Source of the DNA: Gnetum montanum
Lineage: Eukaryota; Streptophyta; Gnetopsida; Gnetales; Gnetaceae
Direction of reading: 5' to 3'
Length of the DNA stretch: 64,000 nucleotides
Assembly: GCA_015680685.1 (NCBI GenBank)
Contig: MNCI01005291.1
Span: 34,032-98,031, forward strand
Both the position numbers and the translations under genes were made by a program. Positions 1-12,519 of this stretch are shown in pieces. Every line of letters begins with the position of its first letter. The first letter of the stretch is position 1. The notes under the pieces are model-generated. The model was not told where the DNA came from. It ran no database searches and was given only the letters and a program-made list of their open reading frames with translations.

Positions 1-10
1 ACGCTTCATC

Positions 11-84
11 ACGCGCAGCTGCGTAGTGAGCGTAAGTTGCACATTATTTACGCTTTGTTACGCGCAGCAGCGTAGTGAGCATAA
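11..84. repeat. Short direct repeat (49-bp spacing) in LTR A
   Basis: ACGCGCAGCTGCGTAGTGAG at 11-30 recurs as ACGCGCAGCAGCGTAGTGAG at 60-79, each followed by CRTAA. The unit contains the near-palindrome CGCAGCTGCG. Its position, about 250-320 bases before the TATA-like box, is where LTR U3 enhancer repeats usually lie. Confidence 0.6.
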
Positions 85-332
85 AACAATTTTGAGCTTA
101 TTGTTTTATTACACCAGATTACGCTCATACATGCAACACAATGCGAATGAGTGTAATGCAGCTTGAAAGCAATTGAAGCACGCTCAACATGTACCTGCTC
201 TTCATACGCACAACACGCAAACAAGCGTGTTGTGCGTAGTCACAGTTTGACTTAAAATAATCAAGTCAACAGAACCCAAAATATTCGGGACCCACGTCAT
301 CAGGGTTGCACCTTTTCCACGGAGCGTCGTGG

Positions 333-344
333 CCTACAAATACC
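333..344 (+). promoter_or_regulatory. TATA-like box of LTR A
   Basis: CCTACAAATACC resembles the plant TATA consensus and is followed by a purine-rich leader (GAGAAGCAGAAGC near 379), as is common at LTR U3/R borders. Support is sequence resemblance and position only. Confidence 0.35.
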
Positions 345-1040
345 TCAGTTGACAAAGATGCAAGGGTTGGCAAATCAGAGAAGCAGAAGCATTTTTCTGA
401 ACACCAGAGCATTTAGCACTTTGGAGCAGAGATACAAAGAGAAGCGCCTTGACAATTATTGACAGTATCACCTTACAACCGAAGCAAAGCACAGTCCGCT
501 TTAAGCACCGGTGATAGGAGTAATCGTTCTGCTAGAGAGACTCTATCAATCAGAAACAATTGATCGGTAGACGTCAAAGCTTGGCCTTCCTTGCATCTCA
601 ACTTTAGCCCGTGAGGTAGATCGGACTTCTGTTTAGACCGTTTTGCTTGTTGTTTTGTGCTTGTTTCACATCCTGTAATCGGGGATTCCCCAGTGTAATT
701 TCTCATACAAAATATACATTTTTAAGTCAAAGCGTAGATCTTGAAGCTACGTGCTTCTCTTATGTCAGCCTCCTTTTATCGTGTTTAGCATTATCACCGT
801 TGCAATCCGTCTACATCGTTTTCCCCTCGTTTTACGATTCCTCGAATCAGATCGTAGTACACAAATATCTGTTGTCTTCATCATCTTACTGACCCGTAAG
901 TCCCTGTCTGATCGACAAGACCATTCAGGGCACCGCGGATTCACTTTTTCTAGCATAGCCCTCGCGCGGATCCGTGGTTAAAACTGTATACACGGAATCT
1001 CGGTCGGTATTTCCAGCTGCCGACGTTTTCTGTCGCTACA

Positions 1041-1682
1041 GATACCATTTCAATGTTCCACACTTTTACAATTTAACACCCTTGGCATTTTAGCATCTAA
1101 GAGCTCTTGCATCCTAGTAGAAATGCAACTTCATGGGACCTAACAACATGAAACCTATACAACCTATTACCCCCCATTATCTCCCTTGGGATCTATCAGC
1201 TTCAAGTCTCAATGTTACACCCCTGGGAATTCTCAAATCCCAACGTGAAGCACTTTAGCTACTTCAATTCTTCACATTTCTCAAACTTAGTAATAACCAA
1301 TGTTGCATATCTAGAGTCGTGACAAAGGAGGCTCCATAGCATGAGGAGTGGCAATTTCACCACCCCCTTACATTCCTCTTAGGTTCCAATTTTGTACACA
1401 TCTTTGAACTCATTCTTTGTTTATTTAATGAAGTTTATCATTTCATTTTGTGTATAATTTTAGTTATAATTGTGATATTTTCAATGCATTATTTTATAGA
1501 TCTACATCTTTTTACTTTTTTATTTCCATTTTGTATCCCCTCAAGTTCCTAAATGATCTACCAAACTATCCAAGGTACCCTAAATTCCATTTTTTCTATG
1601 GAGGCCCTAGGGATTCAAGGTTGAGGCTTCTTGTGGTCGAGAATCCTTAGTTTTCTAGTGATTGATATTATTTTTTGTAATA
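1041..1682 (+). repeat. 5' LTR of element B (left part missing)
   Basis: The stretch aligns by eye with 16163-16903 over its whole length. Shared segments include ATTACCTCCCTTGGGATCTG and the block around TTTTGTACACA, each with small differences. It begins where A ends; GATAC at 1041-1045 may be A's target-site copy. It ends at 1682 in TTGTAATA, matching TTGCAACA at the 3' copy. Divergence is visible throughout and many differences are transitions, so the insertion is old. Confidence 0.8.
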
Positions 1683-2534
1683 GAGGTCGGCATGGATGAA
1701 TCTTGGTGTCAACATTCCCAACTTTCCATTTTTGGCAAAAGGGGTGTATTCCCCTTTTGGCCTCCAATTATCCCTTATAGTAAGTGATCTATGTTTAGTC
1801 AATTTTACTTCTTTTCACCAGATTTAAATCTTCTAACAATTCCAATTTCCAAAATTTTCATTTTTCTCTCCATATTTCTAATGTCTTTCATCCTTCTTTC
1901 ATAACCATTTTTTTAGAAGGTATGATATCCCCCCATCTCATCCCTTCTTTCCTTCTCTTGCCACCCCTAGGGGTGTGACAACTAGAAAGCTAGCGTGGGT
2001 GTTTGGGGACGTGCCAACTAGGAAGATAGTGCAGATGAAGTTTGTTACCACCTTTTTACCTTTCTAATTTTTTTGTAAATGGGTTTATTCCCCTCATCCC
2101 CACTTACTATTTATAGTAAGTACCTCTTTTGACCCTTTTTAGATTCCATTTGGCAGCATATGATTATATTTTTATCATTTACAGCCTATTTTAAGCCTTT
2201 TTTATATTATAACTAGGTCTTTCTCATAACTGACCAAGTTGCCTTTCACCTTCACTAGCAAAGGTCCTAGCCAACAACACATGAGGATCTATGATCCCAA
2301 ACACCTAGCTATCATCAATTGTAGGTAATATTTGAGGGTTAGGAGGAAAAGTCCTAACTTTGCAACCATAAATGAAGATCATTACAACTACATTTGAGCC
2401 AAAATGTAGGTTGTCTTGGTAATTCCATGTATGGAAGTAGACACCAAAAGGGAGTTTGAGCTCATACACCAGAATGAGAAGGAGTATATCCTTTCCCTCT
2501 ATGATCAAATACCCCTTAATAATATCTATGGTGG
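1683..2534 (+). other. Leader region of element B, no gene seen
   Basis: This lies between the 5' LTR and gag. I could not assign a primer-binding site with confidence: TTGGTGTCAACATT at about 1704 is the nearest candidate but lies 20 bases past the LTR end. The text is pyrimidine-rich with no conserved domain. Confidence 0.5.
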
Positions 2535-3800
2535 CATCCTAGCGTAATTGATTAAGATGGAGGAGGAGGATGATAAGAACAACTCTTAGGAATAACACAA
2601 AGACAAGGATGAGTTTAGAATAGAATTTGAGCCCAAAAACATACTATAAGGATTGTTCCAACAAACATCCCCCATGGTCACAACACCTTCTCCCAATGCC
2701 TTTATGTTCTTCATGGGCATGATGCTACCATCTTCCACTCCCTCCAACCCTACTATGACTAATCCCATGCCAATCATAGCCATACATCAAACTCAATTGA
2801 TGCCACAACTAATGACCTATAAGCCATCAATGTTGTTTGCCACAGTGCCTCAATCCGTGTAGCTATCAATGGTAGTTTTTACCATCGCAAATTCACTAAC
2901 TGCTCATGTGACATCCACCATGGGAATGCAAGCAACTCAAGGATCACACACCTCCTTTGTTCCATTTTTGCCTCAAGTACCAACATAATCATCTTTTTCC
3001 TCGTTTGGCCAAGAAACTACAACCATGACACAACCACTCCCTTCTATCTTGCAACAAATAGCAAGGTCACAAGCCTAACAACAAATGCCACAACCATATG
3101 TACAAGCCCCACAGCCAACAAAGCCATCATAGGGCTTGGATCTGGCCTTCCAAATGATCTAGGACCTAATGAAGGAGTTAAAGAGGCTCAAAGCCTCTAC
3201 TTCCCAAAGTGTTAATATTATGGATTTCTACTAGGATGATCCCATCAATCCTATGGTTTCACCTTTGGCACCTCCTTCTTATGTCCCTATTCCCTAGTTC
3301 TGCAAATACAATAGAGAAGGTGACCCCAATGCTCACCTTATCACCTTTAGATCTAAATGTTTGCTGTTGCAACTGTGGCCTCGCACTATCATGAGGATTT
3401 TTCCTATGTCTTTAAATGGGAAAGAACTTGATTAGTACCATTCCTTACTTAGAGGATCTATATCCTCTCTTAAGGACTTGATAGCCTAGTTTGTTAATCA
3501 CATCAAGTATAACTTGAAGCTAGACACCATGCTTGACCAACTCATGAAGGTTAAGCAAAGACCCTAGAATCCATGTAGAAGTTCATCTAAAATACCATAT
3601 CCCATAGCTAAAACCCACATTTTGTCTATATTTAAGAGGGTGGTTAATGAGTTCATCAAGTCTAAACCTTATTACCTTGACCAACAATCCCTTAGCCAAG
3701 CATTCTCCCAAGCTAAAAATATAGAGGATGTTGTGAAGGTGAGTCATGACCTAGCCTACAAGCATACAAAAATCAACATATACTAAGGAACAAGGAGAAT
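2535..3800 (+). pseudogene. gag remnant of element B
   Basis: One reading frame (the frame of 2653) stays recognisable over more than 1 kb despite stops. The N-terminal part is rich in Pro, Thr, Gln and Met. It is followed by a Gag core: DPNAHLITF, then MRIFPMSLNGKELD, then SISSLKDLIA-stop-FVNHIKYNL. This is the retrotransposon Gag pattern in which a PxSLxGxA-like stretch is followed by SISSFxEL. Gag would form the cytoplasmic particle that packages element RNA. In-frame stops are mostly TAG (for example after DFY, VPIP, KELD, LIA and KQRP), as expected from decay of CAG or TGG codons. The exact start cannot be placed. Confidence 0.8.
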
Positions 3801-4079
3801 ATTAAACATAAAAATGTAGATGTAGCAACTATGACCAAAGAGGAAAAGACCACTAACCAAGGGCCAAGCACCAATTCACCCAAGGCCCCTACTAATAATA
3901 ACTACACTAACTAGCCTTTAACTTCTAGGTCCAATGCATCAATAATAACTAGATCCAATTTTGAAATGAAGCATAGGTTCAAATTCACTACATTTCCATT
4001 AAAACCATTAGAGTTGTTAGACCAACTTTTGAAAAGTGGACATATTTAATACAAACAGATGTCTGAAGCTTCCTGAAAG

Positions 4080-4289
4080 ATGCATGATAGGCTCTATCAA
4101 ATAGCCAAGGATCCCACTAGAGCAATGAAAGATGACCCGAAGCTGCCTAAATACTTCAAGTTAGACTGCTTTTGCCACTATCACCAATTTCCTGGTCATG
4201 ATACAAACTTCTACCTTGAACTGAAGGATGACTTGCAGAAAATAATAAATAGAGGAGAGCTAGTTCTAGATGCATCTAACCCTATCTAA
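4080..4289 (+). pseudogene. gag C-terminal zinc-finger-like segment of element B
   Basis: The 69-residue open stretch reads KYFKLDCFCHYHQFPGHDTN followed by LKDDLQKIINRGEL. It matches the C-terminal Gag motif of Retand-like elements, where a Cys/His finger (C-x-x-H, GH, C) is followed by LKxxIxxLIxxGxL. The last Cys of the finger appears as Phe/Tyr here. The frame differs from the upstream Gag core, so at least one frameshift separates them. Its usual role is RNA binding. Confidence 0.7.
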
Positions 4290-5199
4290 CCTCAAAATCA
4301 ATGTAAGTGCACAAAGATGCATTGAACACCAACAACTCTTCATACATTATGTCAACATTTAACATAGATGATAATTGGAGACCCATGAAGAAACCATTCA
4401 TGATCCAAGCATCTGCTCATGATGAAAGGGCTTCTTCAGCTTCCACTAGCTTAAGATCCTCCTTTTTCATGAAAATTCCATCATGAATGCCTCTGAGGAA
4501 AACTTTTGTCATCAAATTACTCCAACCTATGATAACCTAATTAGCCATAGCCCAATCAACTAACATAACCATCCAACAACCTCTTGTAGTGGCCAATGCT
4601 ATAGCATCTTCCTCACAAATAATGACTAACAACCAAAAGGCTTTAACCAAGTAGAGAAATAAGCAAAAGCAAAAGCTCAATAATAAGCGTGAAAAGTAGA
4701 TGGAGGCATGAAAGGAAATGGATCCACTAAAGCCTAGTCCCATATTGACTATACCCATAACCTCCTCTACTCAAACCATTTCAACAAACAAACCACAAGA
4801 GGGTCCCAAAATCCATAATCATAACCATAAGGAGAAGCCCCAGTAGCAACCACCTAAAGCCAAAGTTCACATTTTGAGGTGCATGAAGGAAGTGAAGCAC
4901 AACCAGGGTGACAAGCCCACGATCAATGATAAAAACTTCCTTAGTGTGATGGATTAGGTTAGACAACCCTCAAGCAAATGAATACAACTCTGAGCTTCTA
5001 TGACCTCATCATGACTTCCACCACACATCGTGAGGCATTAGTCAAGATGCTTACTTCCATTTCCATTAGTGAGAACATCCCTGCTAACAAGAAATCCATC
5101 CATGTAGTCATAGTTCCTCCCTCACCAAGGTAGGAGAAGTCAACACCTCTAATATTTTGCGATAGTAAAATCAAGGAAAATCCAAAAAATGGTATAGTA

Positions 5200-5622
5200 A
5201 CTAGGGCTCCTCTATTCATAATCATACATCTAGGATAGTTTAAGGTGCATTGGGTGCATGTAGACAATGGGGCTGCAACCAATGTTATAACATGCATCAT
5301 CATTAAGAAATTAGGCTTGATAGAGTAAATAAAACATACATAAATAACTACTCTCAGGTCTTTCAATGGATCTAAGGTAGCTATCAAGGAGTCCTTCTCC
5401 TTAGATTTTTTGGAAATGGACCAATTCCACATAAATGCAAATTTTTTAGTAATGGAGGATACACCAAGGTTTAACCTTATCCTAGGAAGACCTTGGTTGG
5501 CTCAATTACCAGCCATGTACTCTCCCATCCATCAAAAGATTCCGCTTCCTTATGAGGAAGGTGAAATCATCATCCATGATGATAATGTTGTGCCCCTAAT
5601 TATGAACAACATGAACATATAG
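5200..5622 (+). pseudogene. Aspartic protease remnant of element B
   Basis: In the frame of 5410 the upstream text reads HVDNGAATNVIT (5257-5292), which matches the retroviral-type protease active site (hydrophobic-D-x-G-A/S-x-x-N-hydrophobic). About 70 residues later LILGRPWL (near 5480) gives the conserved ILGRPW motif. Stops lie between the two halves. The enzyme would cleave the Gag-Pol polyprotein inside the particle. A minus-strand open frame at 4998-5432 overlaps it and is a shadow. Confidence 0.8.
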
Positions 5623-5874
5623 TAGGGGTCTGAACTAGAGCTTCAAGAAGAAGCTCCCAACAATGAAATCCAACAACTTGAGAGAGAGCAAAAAGCCAAT
5701 AATGACAATGATAGGTAATGAGATGTGGTATGGGATGAACTTCCTTTTAAAATCATCAGTGAAGGTGATGGTGAATACAAACTTGTGCAAAGTAGACCTT
5801 ACAAATTCCCTAATCTTTCAAATATTAGGATGAGTTTGCATAAGGCAAGTGCACCTTGATCCTTCCATCATATG

Positions 5875-8800
5875 CCATTATAGGCATATAACTAGTACGC
5901 ATGTAGCCTAAATTTTCTTTTATAACTTGTTATGCCTTTTTTATATGCTTTATTTTACTCTTTAATGCATCTAGCCTAAGCTTCTACTTTCATTTTCATT
6001 TTTACTTATTTATTATAGCCTTTCTTTTTCTTTACTTTTATGCATGTTGTAAACATTAAAAAAACCTTACAAAAAATTTAAAAAATTAAAAAAAGGGACT
6101 ATAAAAATTTTGAAATAGAAAACTTGCTAGAAACTATAAGTTCTAGGGCACACCATGGCCTAAAACTAGCAAACCTATAGCCTACCAACATCTTAAACTA
6201 ACATCGTAGTTCGCTAAGACTTTAAACTAGCATTGCAGTTTGCTAATACTTTAAAATTACATCACAACCTACCATGGCCTTGAACTAGTGATAAATGTGT
6301 GGACCTAGATGACTTAAAACTAGTAAGTAATCCTTATCCTATGGCCACTTGTAATCTTATAGCTTAACCATTTTCAACATAGCCAATGTAGCCATTCTTA
6401 ACATAGTCATTTTCAACTTTTATAACCTTGAAACCTTAAATTAGTAAAGTAATCAACAACATATATAGCCAAAACTAAAATCAAAACTTAAAATTTAAAA
6501 CATTTTAAAATAAAATAATGTAGCCATGACCACACAATGTGGCATAAATGTCAAAACAATAAACCATAAATGTTAAAATGTCTACAACCAAAATTTCAGT
6601 GAACATAGGTCATACAATGTCACACATAAAATGAAATAAACTAAAAATCATCAACAAGGTTGTCACAGCATGCATCCGATGGTGCCAAGGGGGCATCCAG
6701 ATGAGGAGGAGGAGGTGCATCATCATCATCATCATTGCTTACATCACTAGGGCCTCCAACATCATATGGTTGTTGTGACATAACAATACACAACCTATTA
6801 GTAATCAACATAACCAAAACCATAACATAAACCATGTGAAGCAAGAAACTTAAAATATAAAACATGAACATCATTAGAACCACATTTCAACACTTAGAAT
6901 TTCTTGACAAGTTTTATACATCCTAGTCAAGGGTGAAATTAGCCCCTATAAAAAGCTCTAAGATGTTTACTCAAATTTGTTCAAGAAATTCAACATTATT
7001 ACTACATTATCATAACCTTTCATGGCCTTTATATCATAGAAAAAATACTGTAGCAAAAACTTCATAGCAAGAATTATGCCTTAGTCCAAAACATACATTA
7101 GCTAAGAAAAAACCATTAAAACATAGAAAAAATGGTCATAGTAAAAAGCTTACTAAAAATAATAAGAATCTCTTTTTCCTCATGAAATAAACTTTAAAAC
7201 ATATTGTACACTCTTATTCATCCCCAAGGGCATGAAAATTGACAAGAGAAATCTCTTGTTATGTCAAACACATTCATCCCTAAAGGAGTAAAGCACCACA
7301 ATTGAATTAAGACTAATTGACATGGCCTTGATAAAAAATTCACCCTAGCTCCAATTTTAGTGATTTCAAAATAAAAGGAATCCTAAAATCAAAATATTTT
7401 CAGCCATGGTCATTATAACTAAAAAACACATAACCATTTTCACATAAAACATAGCAAAATATAGCAAAATTGTAGCCATCAACATTAATTCCCTTGTTAT
7501 GCAGGGCCAAAAACAATTTACCAAAAATTCGATTTAGCTCCAAATAGAGTGATTTCACCACTATTTGAAAGCTTGAATCAATACCTACACACCCACATTA
7601 ATAAAAAATAAAAACCCCATCTTTTTATTTAGAAAAAACTCATTAATTTGGAAAATCTAAAAAATAGCACAAACCCTGATTAAACAATGGAACTTAAATA
7701 GTCATAACTTAATCATTTTACATCCAAATTAAATGAAACCACAACCATTACAAAAATTAAACATAATACTAAAAATCCATAACATTAGATTTTCCAAAAG
7801 TTAAGTCATTTCCTTAACCAAAAAATACACAACATTGCTTTCTTTTTGTATCAAAAAGCATCAAAAAATACAAAACTTGTAAAACCTAACTTGATTTAGT
7901 CATAGATTACAACCAAAATGTTCAAACCAACCTCTAGCCACCATAAAAAAATCAAAATAAGGTGGTAGGATTTTGTTAAAATTTAATTTTGACAAATTGT
8001 TTTTCCTAGATCTAAGAAAAACAACCCCATGATAAAATTTTTAGAAAAGCACCAAAATAAGAAGCCTATTTTCAAAAATAAAATCTACCAAGGTAAAAAT
8101 AAGAAAAATAACCCTAGATCTACATGAAAATAGCCAAAATATGACGTAGTATTTCATTGGAGTTCAACTTTATCAAGCTCTTTTGAGTTGATCTGACAAA
8201 AATGGCCTTTTCCTAGCTAGGAAAACATAAAAATGGCTAGGAAATCATGAAAAAAAGTAGAGAATGACCTACCTTGAAGTAGATGAGGAAAATCCTTGAA
8301 TGGAGACAACACTAGCTACCTTAGCTAACGCTTGGATCTTGGGATTGTTGCTACTATGTTTCTTGATCATGGTTACACAACATTAAGAAGGCTTGGACAC
8401 AAAGGGAGTTGAAGCTTCCATGCTATCTAGGAGAAGATCTAAAGCTTCAACATCGAAAGTTGATGAAATTTCCTACAAAAATTGGTGCTAAGACTATCCT
8501 CTAGTGTGCTAGGTGTGGGAATGGTGATTTGTATAAATTTGTCTAAGTTTTAACATTAAAAACCAAATAAACCTAATGTTTCCACTCCTATTCCCATGTT
8601 GCTAATTTTTTGTGTTAGAACTCAACATGCATTGAAGTCTTGGGGGGGTGAGTATCCTCCACAATGGGAGTGGAAAAAATGGAAATTACCTTTATGTTTC
8701 TTAATTTTTGGATTTTTAACCGATGGGCCCCTCACACATGGTATTTTTGGGCTTTGAACTACATCAATGTTGGGGTTAGATCCCTTAGGCACTTAGAAAC

Positions 8801-11800
8801 ATGTCTAGGTCTTAACCACCATGCATATACACTAGGGACACCATGTACAATGTGCATACATGACTCCCAACTCTCACAAACATTAAAATCTAATTTTCTT
8901 TCCATTCTTGGTAGCTACAAGTTATCTCATCCAATCCTGAGCTCCGACAAGGGGTTAAACCTTACTAAAATTGGACATCTTTGGTTTTTACACTAGGGCA
9001 GCCCCTATCAATGTAGATGAAGTGGGGTAACATCCATTCTTATCTCCCAATGCTCATCATACCTAGATCTGACCCCTAGAGGAAGTCCGTAGAACCTAGA
9101 ACCCCTCCAACCACCTCTAACAGCCCTGAAACCTTGGAAAACCTAGTCAAAAGTAGTCAAAATATTTGGACATAGTGGCTCCACATTGGTGGAGGCCTCA
9201 TCGACATTGATTATCCTATCCCTAGTGTGGATGGATGGAAGGATGATCCAAACTACATAAATCAACCATCCAGTTGCCATATTTTGACCTCCATACTCAT
9301 ATATAGCCTTTGATAGCCTAATTTTCCACTAGAACAAGTTAATTTTTACTCTTGAATTCTACCTCATAGTGGTTAACCCTTCCTCCACATTTTCCAATGT
9401 GAAGGATTTTGGGATGTAATATAAAACCATTTTTCAAGCTTCAAACGATCATAGTTTTTTCATTGATAGCCTTGGTACACTTCCATGACCTCCAGTAGTT
9501 AATAATCTTCAATATTTAAGTCAATTTTGATATCCCAAATCTTCTCCATGCTAAGAACCTACTCTTCCATGCTGACCAGCAAGAAGCTAGCATGGATGGT
9601 CTAGGAAATTCCATAAAACTAAATTTCATGACCTAAAATAGTCCTGTGACTAACCCTAGTGACCTTTAGACCTACCTACCATGGAATAAAGGAGGAATAA
9701 AGGAGGTAAAAAGGAGGTAAAAATGCCAAAAATCCATCATCCCCATCTCCTCCACACTGAAGCCACCCTACCTACCATGGAATAAAGGAGGAATAATTGC
9801 TTGAACATCAAAGAGGCTCAAAACCAAGGGATTTCAAGCCCAAATTTTATTTCTTGATCCATACAACCCCCAACAGTTTTGAAACCTTGTCAAAACCTGT
9901 TGAAACCAATCCAAAACATAACCCCTTGATCTTCCACCCTAAGCACCATCTCTTCCACACTATCCAACATGGATGAAATCATGGATGTTCAAAAACTACA
10001 AGATTTACCTTAGAATGAACATTGGTTAACATATTAGCCTTTGCAAGGGCTCTGATAGTCAAAATTCATCATAAATGTCCCTTTTTCATGATTTCCAAGG
10101 TCTTCCTAGCTTGTTCCATGTTTTCTAGAGTGGATCTAGCATGGAACAAGGGGAGAAGCATACAAAATCATCCAAAACCCTTGAAAACTACCAAACTTTA
10201 GCCTTAGGGTCTTACCATCGACTCCTAAAACCTTGGAAACCTACATGCATGATGAGAAGTAGTCAAAATTAGCTAATAATCAATCTCTTGAAGTCATCCT
10301 AGCTACCTTCCCTATACCCAACATGGAGCTAGAGGGGTAAGTCTAAAAACCATCCTACAAACATCAAATTAACTAGTTTTGGCCTTAAACCCTACCTCTT
10401 GACCCCGACTAACCTAGGAGCACACATCCATGGTTGATTAAGGTTAAAATTGGTCTAGATCTGAGATATATGATTCATCCATACTAAGTGCCTCCTCCTC
10501 CATTCTAGCTAGTGTGGAGCCAATGCAGAGACTAGAGGGAAGACTTATTTAAAGTTCACAAACACCTCATAATTACATTGACAATCTTGCATGCACCTAG
10601 TAATGCTGTTAACACCCTCTACAGCCTTCAAACCTTCAAAATTTTATTCCTTTTGATTCCCCTAGCTAACTTTTACTCTCCCAGTGTGAAGCTAGCATGG
10701 AGCAAATAGAGTTACCTCTAAAATCCCTCAAAAGCCTTGTTGACAACTTCAGGATTCACCACACCTCACGAAAAAATCCTGAAATAGTCAACAAGTAATA
10801 CCCCAAGGTCTTCCATGCTGAGCCACCCTACCCCCTTCCTCTTCCATGCTAGCTAGTGTGGAGATAAGGGGAAACATTTAAAAACCACTTAGGGATCTAC
10901 TAAACTACTAAATTTTGGTTCTAAACCCTAGTATTTGATACTGGCAACCTTGGGAAGTGACATGCATGTTTAATTTTTACTAGAATTGACCTAGATCTAA
11001 ATTTTTTTATTCTTCCATGTAGAGCACCACTTCCTCCATGCTGGCTAGTGTGGAGCTAGTGTTGAGAGCCTACTTTCGTACCCTAAACAACAAATAAACA
11101 ATCTAAGAGACCAAGAATCTACACTAAGGAAGCCTAAGACCTCATAGCCTAATGATTGCATTTTCTTGACCTTGTTTTAACATTAAAATGTAATCCAATC
11201 CCTTCTACCATGCTAGAGAAGCTTCTTGAACATGGAATAAGGGACATATAACCTTTCAAAACCTCAAATAGCCTTCAAACGTGACCAAAAATAGCTAAAA
11301 AAAACTTAGAAAATCTATGTATGCAACACTAGGAGCCTAGAAACATGGTCGATGTGCTTCCAAACCATCTAGAAATCATAGACCAAGTACACCCCTATCC
11401 TTCCACGTTGAGGCCACCATACTTAACATGGAGAAAGGAGAGAAGCAACTTCAACTTATTCTGCACTCAAAATTAGCTCAAACAGATTTGAAACAAAGAT
11501 AGGAGATGCACAAATCCTATATATGGATTCCAACTATAATTTTGACCTCATTTGACCATGTTTTTATTTAGGTTTTGATTCTTCATGCTAAGCTCCATCT
11601 TCTCCATGCTACCCAACATGGAGATATGGGGGTTCAGCCTTAAAACCTACTTTTTGGCCTTTACTAACCTCTGAACTGTTCAATTTTGATAGATTCGACA
11701 CTTCTTTGCCTTGTGAAGGCCTTAAAATCTTAATTTTAGACCTCTGTATGTTCCAAAGCCTACTTCCCTTGGTTTTTATGCTAATCCTTCTCTTCACATT

Positions 11801-12470
11801 GGCCAACATGGAAATAAGTGGGTTCTAGTGTGGAAGCCTCAAAACCCTTGATTTTTGGGCCTAAACAGCCTAGAAACAACATTGATTAATGCCCAAACTT
11901 ACCTAACAACCTTGTAGCCCTAAACCATGGGTACTAAAGGCTAAAATTGGAAAAACCTAATCCTTTTACCTATGTTACCCAAGTTTCATCCTATGTAGCT
12001 TATTTTGCTTGATCTAACCTTATTACATGATGTTTTGACTTGTTTTTAGATTTATATTGCATTACTGACCATCTTGACCTAGCATGGCCTTTACATTAGC
12101 CTTATATATTGTTTATTTTCTTTATTCTAGCCTTATTTTCCTTTGTTTAGCTTTTTAATGATATCAAATAATGGGGTTTAACCTTCCCTTACCACTGTTT
12201 GGCACCATTTGACCATGGTTCGCTATGGCCTTAAATTGGCTTTATGGCCCACTATGGCCTAAAATTGGCAAACCTATTATCCTTGTTAACCATTTGTAGC
12301 CTTATACTTTCCTTTTTTGACCTTTTTTAACCTTTATTTGACCATTATTGTAATTTGTTTCTTGTTTTTATCCTATGTATAGCCTTAGATGACCTTGTTT
12401 GAACTAAAATAGCATGTATTTGCATAATTTTATAGCATTTTAACATTTTTTTATTTACTTTTACCCAAGT
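5875..12470. other. Non-coding insert between protease and RT of element B
   Basis: This 6.6-kb AT-rich stretch separates coding remnants that are adjacent in related elements. I see no transposon protein in either direction. Both edges contain similar phrases: CATGGCCTAAAACTAGCAAA near 6151 and TATGGCCTAAAATTGGCAAA near 12253, each next to several TGGCCTTAAA variants. The two edges could be long repeats of another, gene-less element. The middle (9180-11860) is a tandem array, listed separately. An open frame at 8664-8996 has no recognisable motif. Confidence 0.55.
9180..11860. repeat. Diverged tandem array, unit about 190 bp, roughly 14 copies
   Basis: A marker phrase of the type CTTCCATGCTGAGC...CCATGCTAGCTAGTGTGGAG recurs near 9183, 9383, 9550, 9745, 9940, 10120, 10310, 10490, 10680, 10820, 11013, 11206, 11402, 11584 and 11797. 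Spacings are mostly 170-210 bases. Between markers the units share phrases such as AGGGG..., CCTCAAAACCCTTGA-like text, AACCTTGGAAACCTA-like text and TAGTCAAAATT. Unit-to-unit divergence is high. Tat-lineage elements are known to carry tandem repeats that seed satellites, usually in the 3' untranslated region; here the array lies between protease and RT. Copy number and consensus are by eye. Confidence 0.7.
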
Positions 12471-12519
12471 ACCACTTAATATGCCTTTGGTTGACATGCA
12501 AGATCAAAGTATGAGTACC

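Larger units (their letters stand above)
1..1040 (+). mobile_element. Element A: 3' part of an LTR, left end outside window
   Basis: This stretch is unlike the rest of the window: it is richer in GC and keeps many CpG dinucleotides. It has LTR-like parts in order: short GC-rich repeats (11-84), a TATA-like box (CCTACAAATACC at 333-344), a transcribed-looking leader, and a CA end at 1040 (GTCGCTACA). Directly after it the sequence becomes recognisable LTR of element B, already part-way through that LTR. The simplest reading is the right-hand LTR of an element inserted into B's 5' LTR, with the rest lying left of the window. No protein domain is present and the family cannot be named. CpG retention suggests it is younger than its neighbours. 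The short ORFs inside it look non-coding. Confidence 0.55.

Noticed and set aside
4998-5432. 144-codon minus-strand open frame
   Set aside because: It overlaps the recognisable plus-strand protease of element B and has no motif of its own; it is a shadow of that strand.
8664-8996. 110-codon plus-strand open frame in the 6.6-kb insert
   Set aside because: Trp/His/Leu-rich text without a motif, in a region of repeats and with no conserved neighbours; chance is likely.
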